Below, piece after piece: positions 55,099-64,000 of a stretch of DNA of 64,000 nt. The notes beneath the pieces were generated by a model. It was not told the DNA's origin, made no database searches, and worked only from the letters and a program-made list of their open reading frames with translations. The stretch is from positions 38,106,819 through 38,170,818 of the forward strand of contig NC_089275.1 in the NCBI RefSeq assembly GCF_963678975.1, given 5' to 3'. A program made the position numbers and the translations under genes. Position 1 is the stretch's first letter. Each line of letters begins with the position of its first letter. This DNA is from Dysidea avara (taxonomy: Eukaryota; Porifera; Demospongiae; Dictyoceratida; Dysideidae).

Positions 55099-57214
55099 GG
55101 TACGGTAACATAATCGAATTGTTTCAAAGTCACGTGCAAGGTGGTCACGTGTGGCACACTATGATTAACCGCTAGTCATTCTTTCTACATGTTCTGCACA
55201 GTACCATCATTTGATTATGTGATATATGTGATATCCATCATGCTTGGACCCTGTCACAGCTGTAATACATACTGTAGAAAAGCCAGTTTTGCCAACCTGA
55301 TAAATTGCCACCTATCAACTCACTAGCCCTTCTGGTCATCTGATTCTGCATGGTGAAATTCATTAATCACCACTGTTCTAGTGAATAGTTCTTTTGTATC
55401 CTCTGAAAAGGAAGCCATTACTGTAACATTTTGTATTTGATCATGAACCACTACAAGTGTGCCATTGTAGCTATGTGGTTAGTTGTACTGTTGTATACAT
55501 ACGTATGTGTGCTCCAGTAGGGAAAACAGCTCAGCCAACTAGCTACCGTGAGAATAAATAAGAAATCCAGCAAATCTGAGGGCAAACCAAAATCAAAATA
55601 AATGTCATGGCCAGCAGCTTTCGGCTTGGTGATCAACCCGCACTTTGTCCACCTTGTTTCAGCAGCTGGATGCACTGCCAGGTGATGGAGAACTGTGAAA
55701 AAAGTTACTGGAAGTCTGTGGCTGGATTAGTAACGTAGTTGCAGAGAGTGGCTCTAAGCAATAGACTCTAGAGGCACGTAATGACTTGAGTGCTTACTCT
55801 CCTCTAGAATCTATGCTGTAATCCAGTTTAGTGCACAGTACTGTACACCACTCATTAGTAATTTCATTGCTATACCTTTTTGAGCTGTTCTGGGAGCATG
55901 TGGCCAGTTGCCACCTATTTCAAACATTTGTTTACAAAGGCTACCGAGCAGCATTCTTACTGAGAAACAGTCATCATGCATGATTTGAAATCATGTGCAT
56001 TCACTGGAGTTTTTGCTAGCCAGTCCTCGTTGCATGGATGATGGTTAATTAGATGTGTTCTCATGAATGGTATAGTACAGTGAAACCTCTAGCTATAATC
56101 CAAGGACAATTAAGAAAATTGTGTCAAATTACTAGTGAGGATGTCATATTTAGTGCTACATTGAAAAGGTCATTAATTTTGTTACATAAACAATGTCAGA
56201 TTATAGAAGCATATTATAATTATGTTACTGGATTTTGGAAAACCAGTACCTACATTTTGGGCACATACAAAAGTTGTGAATTGAAATTTTCAGCAGTATT
56301 TTTTTTTTAGTAAAATTAATTGGTCATCTCTGGAATGCTTCAACATATCAAGCTAAAATTTTAACACAGCAGATAATCACCCATGTAGTGTCTCATTTTA
56401 GCTGTATATTAATAGAGAATATAATTGACCAGTGTGCCCAAAAGGTATATTTATGTTTTCCAAAATCAGGTCACACATTCCGGATTACAGACTAGTTTTA
56501 TGGTAGTTTACATAGCTACTTGCCAGTACATTTGGCAGCACTATAGAGTGAGATTGGAAACTATTATCACAACACATTGTGATTCAATGATTCGTACTTC
56601 ACAATCATTGGGCAAATCTATCCCAAAAAATAACTAAGCCCTCAATTGTAGGTGATAACGTATGGGCCATAACTTTAGCTTTTACATAGTTAAGGGATAG
56701 CTAGCTATCCTATACATGCAGCAATTGAAAACCACTCAGCTACTCTTTCACTAAACTGTCCACCTTCCCACATTAAAAGCATTTAAACTCAGAAGGCGTC
56801 ATGGCAGCACTAACAGTAAATATTTTTTCTCATAATTAAAGAATAATGGCAATGGTAATAATATGTGGTGCTTAGATGTGATGTGGAGGATGGGAACCAC
56901 ATCCTCATTAGAAGATGATGATGAGAGAGACACAGTTTATCACATTCCTCAGTTACCTGATAGCTTACATATACTGACATGAGAATCGTCCACCAATTAT
57001 AATATAGCTAGTAGATGCCCAACTGAAGCATTAGTATAACCAAGTATAACGTTAACACAATAGACATGTAGCATGCAGAATATTGTGTTGCCATGTTACA
57101 AAAAAGATCTACTGAAAATAGTCAATAAATTCTAAGAAAACAATCAGTATAGCCTGTACACACAAACGGACGTCCTGAAACTACACTATGCCTACACTGA
57201 TGGATTAATGTACA
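55099..57214. other. Intergenic region upstream of the CRD receptor
   Basis: Two E-box CACGTG hexamers lie at 55,131-55,136 and 55,146-55,151, 33 and 48 bp before the receptor's start codon, and may be promoter elements. Further right is AT-rich sequence with no supported gene. A pogo-like end (CAGTGAAACCTCTAGCTATA) near 56,079 has only a weak partner near 56,480. Confidence 0.4.
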
Positions 57215-60200
57215 CTAAGCAGTGTCTCCTCCATCAATAGGTAACACAACACCAGTGATGTAAGATGCTTCTTTACTGCACAGAAATAACACAACTTCAG
57301 CTGCCTCATTTAGCTGGCAAAAACGTCCCATTGGTGTTGTCTATAAAACAAGAGCAAATTGTGATTACCACACATATCTATGATATGACCTCCAAGTATA
57401 GAGAAAACTCATTCCTTCAATAAAACTGTTTACATGGTCATTTACAAAGCTATTAAAAGAAAAGGTAGTGGAATACATAATAGGTGAAATAGGTGGGGAT
57501 CTTTATTACACACAAGACCAGATTCTGGAGACTTATATTATCAGACATAACATTAATTTACTATATTGTCATTTTTAATTGCCAAAACTGATCAAACTTA
57601 ACTTGCTAGCTATTATGTATCTAATAACTGCTTTTCTATAACCGTGTGGGGACTAATACAAGTGTCAGATGCCTTTAGCTAATGTGGAAATGATTTGGTA
57701 TCGGATGAAGACTTCTATACTGAAAGTTTCCACTCAATACAGACCCTTGTAGCAGGGCCTATAGCTCTATACATTAACCCTTAAAGCTGCATAGGCCGAT
57801 TTATCGGCTGCTACACATGGTTGTAAACAAAGCACTGTAAGTTTTGAAGTGTTTATCCTATGGCTATGCAATCAACATCATTTTTACTCGTGATGTAATA
57901 AGGATAAAATGATACCTAGGGATTTACCCTACAGCCAAAGTATAAGAAGACCAAACCATGCCATGAAAATAAATTAGCACTTCACATACCTTTAGAAAAT
58001 GATCCATAACTCATCGCCATTTGATCCCATCAACCGTTATCTGATTCATCATTCAATGGCGAGTAAGGCCATAAGTGCGATCTAGACTACAATTAATATG
58101 GTGTATGAAGCACGGAATGCTGAGTTGCAACAACACCAGTTGCAAATCTTCATTGCATTTAACAAGTTTTTATTAGTGTTGCACCGATATGCATATTTTC
58201 ACTTTTACCGATACCGATGTTTCACTCATTCCTGTAGCCGATATGCCGATATTTACCGATATTCTTTGTCAGGGGAGAAGGAGCAAAAATCATCTAAAGT
58301 TTATGTGCGTGTATAACATAATTTAATTACTTGCGTGGGCAGCCAATTCTACAATGTTTGCTACCAGTGTGCCACTAACCCCTTACATGGAAATGAAAGC
58401 CAAGTAGTTATAAAACACCTAAGTCAGCTTCTCAAACGGAGTTTTGGTGGGATTCCAGACCCTTTCCAAATAGTGATTGGTTGATTGCGTGGGCGGCCGA
58501 TAAATATACACAGCCTATTATAGCCTTGCAGCCACACTATTCACACATAAACAAGCCTAAATAGTTATAAACAAGTACAGCAAATAAATGTTTACCACTT
58601 ACCACTGCATTCACTGCTTTCTTTTAATTCTGTCACATGTTTATTACTGTCGTTAATGATTGATTGTGGGTTTAGGTTATCGGCAAATAACTTCCTCTTT
58701 GTAGCCGATACCGATACTTGCAAAATCACCTTATATCGGCTGTTACCGATTATTCAACCGATTATCGGTGCAACTCTAGTTTTTATAGTAGTATTTAACC
58801 TTCCCTTAGTATAGTAGCGCAATGAATAAACTTTCACTTGATATCAGGTTTTAGGTTAATGGGTAAGTCCAGCCTTCTACAAATATAAATAGTCCTTTTA
58901 TATAAGTCCTAATACAGAATTGGCAGGGATGACAAAGAGGTTAACCCTAGCTGTTAGTTATTCATACAGTGGACAACATGAAAGGTAAGGAATAGCTGTA
59001 AACCTTGGTACACATATGTAACACTTATAAAACAATATTAAGACACTAACTTGAAGTCCTAATTGACGTAGATTAGCTTTTACTTTCTCTTTATCTTGGG
59101 TAGGATTAGGTTTCATCACTACGTATGAAAACAAAAAAAACAACTGATTATCTACACACAATAGATACATGAATTAAGATACATCCTTGAAGTCAAGAAA
59201 ACTGGCACACTACACTAGTGTGTTAACGGGACAGTACAATATCATGTATCTCCTTCATGAAACGGGAGAGCACACGCTTTCATCTTCACCTCAATCCACT
59301 AAACCTATATGTGAAATGCAGTAAAAAACTGGCCATTTTTTTGCGCATTCCTCAAATTCCATTTTATTATTTCTCTGTTATCTATAGTAGTAACAAAGGA
59401 GTGGACAGCCAAAGTTTTAGCTGTTTGTGATGAATAGTCTTGGAGTTATGGTTAGAACAGGAATAAACATATAGCAACAATGCGGCAAATAAAATATAGA
59501 TGCTTATTTAATCAATCATAGCTCATGACTGAAACAAGCTACAAAGATAGGGTTTGGCTCAGAATGATGAATGGCTGCACTACTTAGTGATTATCTATGC
59601 TACTTATTCCTCTACTAGCTATGTGCATGTAAGCAACATACAGCAGTGTAACACTGTTAATAAGAGAGAGCAATGATTACTCTCTTTTTGGTTTTCTGTA
59701 CCATGATCAATCCGTAGCTATACAGTGGCTTGCAGAAGATATTCAAGATAACACATTTCTGGATACATTACCTATTACATTGATATCTTGTCCTCAACAT
59801 GAATTCATCCACATCAGTGCAAAAAACTAGCTTTCCTGTAAACTACCTACCTCGTTGCAACCAGAACATAGCAAGTAACAAAATCTAATCCATTTATAAA
59901 AAGTTTATAAACTAGAGACAAAAGTTTTTTTAGAAATTTAAAAAGAGGAATAAGGATTGCAAAAAGGAATTGCTAGGGCGGTAATGTAAACCACATCCCA
60001 ATTTTGTCTCTTCCATAGCCAACCTAGCAATCCCTTCTTGATAATTTTTTTAAAAAATTTCCATCTATTATTAATCTTAGTAACCTACTAGCTACGTAAC
60101 TGACCGATTATCGACTGGTATGCATGATCAACCTAACAATTTTCTGTTAAAACAATAATTATAAAATTTATCTGTAAAACTTGTATTTGTCTGCAAGGCT

Positions 60201-62431
60201 ATTCTAAAGGCTTCTGTACTCAAAGTAACTAGGCCAAGTGTTTTCTGTTGCAAGTTTGTAAGGGTTGGGCAAAAACACTGAACAGAACGAAAACAATCTG
60301 GACAGGGGCCAAGTAGAAAATGGTTTTTAGCAGATTGTGTACCATTTCCGACTATCACAAATGAAATATGATCGCACTAGAGTTATTTGTTTAAGCCTAT
60401 AACCAAGAGTTAACTCTTACTATAACCATGATATAAATTATTTGCACCAAGTTTCTATTTAATGCCCACTTCAAGAATGTGTTACACAATCACCTCAACT
60501 GAAAAAAATGATCATTTAAGATGGCAGCATGCTAAAGCGTGTGGCTTTGTTGTATGTTCAGGGCTCAAAATAATGGTCAACAATCAGCCAATTTCTGGTC
60601 AATATTGTACAATAACTGGTTAATTTTATTGTTGTCTGGACATTGTGGCTGGATAATTCAGACAGAAGAATGCTACACTACTTCTAGTCTAAATCCTAGG
60701 GACCTGCAAGAAGCCTAGCCCATCTTATGGTTAATTTCTGTGTGACAGTTGAAAACGGTGCACAATCTGTAAAAAATATGTTTTTTTTGTCATTAATAAA
60801 TGCCCATAGAGCCCATTGGAAAAGCCATTCACTAGATCTCTAAAGTCACTATGTTGTAATAGAGCTGTGAACCTGATAACAAATTCAAAACCAGTTAACT
60901 GGTAACCAATAACTGGCAGTTAACCAGTTAACTTCTGTGTAATACAGTTACTGTAGTATTGGCAGACATAATAATACTCAACATGGCTGCTGGAAGCTTT
61001 AGGGTGGTACCAAAGTGACCATCACCAACATCCTGTCTTGCAATAACATTTATTACCTTACACATGCTGTTATGTTAACACTTGTCAGCAGGGGTAATTT
61101 ATGGTTTACCAGGTGGGTGGACAAAACTGATATAAAGGCTTCTTAACCAGTAATTGGCTAACCTAGACAATACCAGCTAATAACCCGTTTTTTGCATACT
61201 GGTTCTGCTGCACACACCTGGGTACAGTGTTGGGGCAATTACTAACTCGTTGCATATTACTTGCAACTGAACTATTTAGTTAGTTACATATTATCCATAT
61301 AATAAAGTAACTATAACAGTATTACATATATTACTTTTTGTCCACAGCCTTAAGCTGTCACACGCAAAACTACCAACCACGTGACATGATTGCATTGTTG
61401 GACAATGTGCAAATCTTAAGAAGCTGGTGAATAACCTTCATTCGGTAGGCATCGTTACTTCATTGTGGCAAGGTGTTATTCATTACTAACAATTTGTTAC
61501 TTATAGTAATAATACTATGTTTGTTACAGTAACTTCATTACTTAGGTAACGCGTTACATTTGTAGGTAAAGTAACTTTAGTTATATTGCCAGTTTTTAAT
61601 AGTGCATTTCGTTATATTACTTCGTTACCACAAAAGTAATAACTATTACGTAATGTGTTACTTATTTACCCCCAACACTGCCGGGAATGGTGAGGGTTTA
61701 GGTTATACCAAGAGTTCATAATAAAATATTATGAACTCTTGGTTATACAATTGGAAGTGATCAGGTATATACAACACTTACTTAAGTCTGCTACACTGTC
61801 CACAGTTTCCTCGTGCATTTTAGTACCGTTAAGTCCATGTGGAGCAATGGCACAGACACGGATGTTACTCTTAGCAAGGCTCTTTGCTGCAGCTCTTGTC
61901 ATTCCACTCACCGCAAATTTTGAAGCACAGTAAGCAAACAAAAGCCCACTACCCTTTACACCAGCAAGGCTAGATGTATTTATAATAACACCTCCTTTGC
62001 CTAACTCGGTCATCTTATTGGCCACATACTTCATCATCAGGAATACAGCATACACATTCACATCTTGTACTTTCGTCGTCTGTCAGCTGTAGCGGAGATG
62101 TAGGACAAATTCCGGCACTGTTAAACAATATGTCAATCCCTCCGAACTCGTCCACGCTTCGTTGTACTGATTTCTTCACATCTTCAACATTAGTGAGGTC
62201 ACCACAAACATAGATCACAGCTGGACTACCCAGTGATAACAGTTCTGTGACTAGCTCCTTTAGTTTGGGTTCTGCACTAGGAAGGTCACAAAGCACAAGT
62301 CGAGCTCCTTCTTGGGAAAACAATCGTGCTGTAGTGCTCCCAAGTGCACCAGCCCCGCCAGCAATCAACGCGACCTTTCCTTCAAAACGCTTGGACCGCT
62401 TCTGGTCTGCGCTCCCCTTCTCCGAAGACAT
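57215..62431 (-). CDS. Short-chain dehydrogenase/reductase (FabG-like SDR)
   Basis: Three exons: 62431-61782, 59118-59051 and 57340-57215. A Rossmann-fold oxidoreductase with a glycine-rich nucleotide motif GGAGALG near the N terminus, an acidic residue after strand 2 (LCDLPS) that favours NAD(H), the FNSAG motif, catalytic Ser in INTSSLAG and Tyr/Lys in YCASK, then IAPHGLNGTK, and the C-terminal ASYITGVVLPIDGG. The family's usual length is about 250-280; this gives 280. In exon 1, near 62,071-62,073, the frame slips by one base (an extra A in a GAAAG context, or two bases lost); on either side the sequence is well conserved SDR. This may be a sequence error, a null allele or a young pseudogene. 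The ATG is at 62,431; a non-ATG extension upstream is unlikely. Substrate unknown. Confidence 0.82.
58174..58778. mobile_element. hAT-type element with ACCGAT repeats in an SDR intron
   Basis: Ends TAGTGTTGCACCGATA and TATCGGTGCAACTCTA are inverted, with the perfect 8-bp duplication GTTTTTAT on each side (58,166-58,173 and 58,779-58,786). Subterminal CCGATA words repeat many times near both ends, a usual arrangement for transposase binding sites. It is 605 bp and non-coding. Confidence 0.9.
61225..61680. mobile_element. hAT-type MITE, GTAACGCGTTAC family, copy 2
   Basis: It starts CAGTGTTGGGG and ends CCCCAACACTG, with a body matching copy 1 at 14,723 along its length (CACGTGACATGATTGC, TTAGGTAACGCGTTACATTT). 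The flanks CCTGGGTA and CCGGGAAT agree at only half the positions, so the duplication is decayed or lost. It lies in the first SDR intron. Confidence 0.85.
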
Positions 62432-62502
62432 GTTTGGCTCGATGACTTTTTGTTTAAAATACCCGAGGTTCAAACCTCGCAAACCATACTATTATTAAAA
62501 TT

Positions 62503-62753
62503 TGTGACCGGGCCTGCGAAAATAGGGCATGTGGGCACAAAGTAAACCCCATCACTCTACCGGTCATATCTCAGTACTGGAATGGTATTCTTGCATTCTG
62601 TAACTTGCATCATGCTGCCAATTAAATGCTTACTAAGAGCTGAAAATTGCAATGCCATAGCATAATGGTACAAAAAGTTATGGGTGATTAACGTGTGAAA
62701 AAGTAGGCAAAAATCATGTGCCCACATGCCCTATTATCGCAGGCCCAGTCACA
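62503..62753. mobile_element. MITE with 38-bp inverted repeats in the SDR 5' region
   Basis: The left arm TGTGACCGGGCCTGCGA, then ATAGGGCATGTGGGCACA after two A/T changes, is mirrored at 62,717-62,753. It lies 71 bp upstream of the SDR start codon, so it probably falls in the promoter or 5' leader. A short direct repeat ATTT may flank it. 251 bp, non-coding. Confidence 0.75.
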
Positions 62754-62859
62754 TTTGCCTATAGCTATATGGACAAAATTAATATCTGTTTTAACGACAC
62801 ATAGAAACAAAATCACAATTGTTCTAATCAATAAGAATATGGCTCTCCACTAAACGAAG

Positions 62860-63990
62860 CTCAGTGGAGACAGCGGGGAGCTCTGTTGACTGCAGCTTTC
62901 TGCTCCCACGAGTACAGCGGAACGTAATAAAGAAAATGATACAGGGGATTTATTACTTTTTGCAACACAGAAGGCAAAATTCAAAAAGCGTAAAGCGTCA
63001 TATGGCTTCTTTAATTGACCAAAGAATGTTGTTCTATAGTCCATATTAGGAATGATAACAGTAAACAACCACCATAATGGGAGTGAACTATACATGATTA
63101 TGGCTATAGTTAACATGTAAGAAACCATACCACGCTCTACGCTTTTCACTCTCCAATGTTGCAAGAAGTAATAAATCCCCTATAAAACACAGTGCATCCG
63201 GGAGAGTGTCTGGTTGTAAGAGGTACTGTGATTCTGTGATAAAAGATCTGCCAGACGGTTGTAGAAAATAGTAGCCTCCTTGCCCAAACCACCAAAAGTT
63301 GAAAAAACAAACGGAGTGAAAGATTCACAGTCAACATTATGTATAGGATCCCCATATTCTCGCTTCTTCTCGAGCTCATGTCGACGAAAAAGGGAAGTAA
63401 CCAAGGTCTGACGATAACTTGGTGTGTTGGGATGGAAAACCCTGATGTTGAACAATGCACCTTGTCGTCTGCCCCAGAAGCCCCTTGCATGGATGTCAGC
63501 TCTTGCGGTATTACTGCAGTTAGCTGAAGATGGTGTAATTAGTTCCCCATTGAGTGGCAGTAATGGAGGTTCAACTGTAACATCATGACACACTTCCTGT
63601 AACCATTCTGCCGTTAAATCTCGTAGTTCACTATGGCGGATGAAAGTCAAGTCACCAACCATGTTGACAAATCATGGCATGATCAACACTATGAAGTTCC
63701 ACACACACAGTGACTTGGAATATTTGCTAGTTGCCAGCCATACCTCAGTGAAACCCCTGCTCTTGAAGTGGAAGAGCAGTTAACCAAAGTGAAGAGCATT
63801 TAACATTGCCAATGGTCGTTGAAGCTGAGGAACTACACAAGACTTGATATTGGCTAAGCTAGAAGTCATTATTTGTTGTCTGGACTGACGGATGTAGAGT
63901 GAGCCTGTTGAAGGCAAGGGATATGAAAATCCTCAGTTTGCTGTTCTTTCATAGCAACTAAACTAGCACTCAGCAACCTAGAAGATGAAA
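62860..63990 (-). mobile_element. Decayed mobile-element coding region, family unassigned, split by a MITE
   Basis: The minus strand encodes a C-terminal region I recall from repetitive open frames in sponges and cnidarians: IRHSELRDLTAEWLQEVCHD, ADIHARGFWGRRQ, IRVFHPN, then FTPFVFSTFGG and, beyond an insertion, SFSLLRSAVLV. The spacing of the acidic and IRV positions recalls restriction-like nuclease folds, which is inference only. The copy is broken in several places and runs toward the right edge. It is likely a retroelement remnant, but I cannot name the family. Confidence 0.6.
62942..63181. mobile_element. Small MITE inserted in the mobile-element coding region
   Basis: Inverted ends AGGGGATTTATTACTT and then TTGCAAC at both sides; the flanks share ATA (or TA). 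240 bp. Removing it would bring two parts of the host element's conserved region next to each other, so it is the younger insertion. Confidence 0.75.
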
Positions 63991-64000
63991 CAGGCTGAGA

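Noticed and set aside
60545-61215. Repeated AACTGGTTAA/TTAACTGGTAA words suggesting another transposon
   Set aside because: No matching pair of ends or target duplication could be located.
62460-62482. Stem-loop GAGGTTCAAACCTC resembling a tRNA T-arm
   Set aside because: No acceptor stem, D-arm or anticodon arm at the required distance; it is a short hairpin upstream of the SDR start.

Overview
The window reads as animal nuclear DNA, most likely from a demosponge (an Amphimedon-like haplosclerid is my best guess; no search was possible). The evidence is AT-rich sequence, compact genes with many short phase-matched GT-AG introns, RIG-I-like receptor (RLR) helicases in several copies, metazoan housekeeping genes (V-ATPase accessory subunit S1/Ac45, an AKTIP/FTS-type inactive E2), a rhodopsin-like 7TM receptor, a Frizzled-type cysteine-rich-domain protein, and a very dense load of small inverted-repeat transposons.

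Layout. 0-24 kb is an innate-immunity RLR neighbourhood. RLR-1 is on the minus strand (381-8341) with coiled-coil, Ser/Thr linker, CARD-like, helicase and zinc-binding C-terminal parts. A LINE graveyard follows (11.3-13.7 kb). RLR-2 is on the plus strand (about 15.7-21.06 kb), and a decayed third copy lies at 21.70-23.43 kb, itself hit by a hAT-type MITE. From 24.6 to 37.3 kb an 11-exon ATP6AP1 (Ac45) gene runs on the minus strand; I could follow it from start to stop codon (497 codons, every phase matching). It starts 283 bp from the divergent AKTIP-like gene (37.6-43.6 kb, plus, 10 exons, 270 codons), so the two probably share a promoter. A single-exon 7TM receptor follows (44.3-45.3 kb). 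On the minus strand, 49.8-55.1 kb holds a 4-exon type I membrane protein with a Frizzled-like cysteine-rich ectodomain and a PDZ-type C terminus; one of its introns houses a fossil tyrosine-recombinase retroelement with the split direct repeats of the Ngaro/PAT type. A 3-exon short-chain dehydrogenase gene occupies 57.2-62.4 kb (minus), with one apparent 1-base frameshift. The window ends in a decayed mobile-element coding region.

Mobile DNA. At least nine hAT-type elements can be delimited; seven have exact 8-bp target duplications and one a 7/8 match. There are also two TTAA-flanked piggyBac-type elements, several TA-flanked mariner/pogo-type elements, long foldbacks, and nested insertions. 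A short near-palindromic word built on CTCTAATAGAG recurs along the window and sits inside several of these elements.

How the genes relate: the RLR genes are paralogues built from symmetric phase-1 exons, which fits gain and loss of N-terminal modules (CARD-like, linker, coiled coil). The other genes are not functionally linked to them in any way the sequence shows. Exon structures were assigned by eye from splice consensus, phase and homology to remembered family sequences; transcript data would be needed to fix the 5' ends of both RLR genes.
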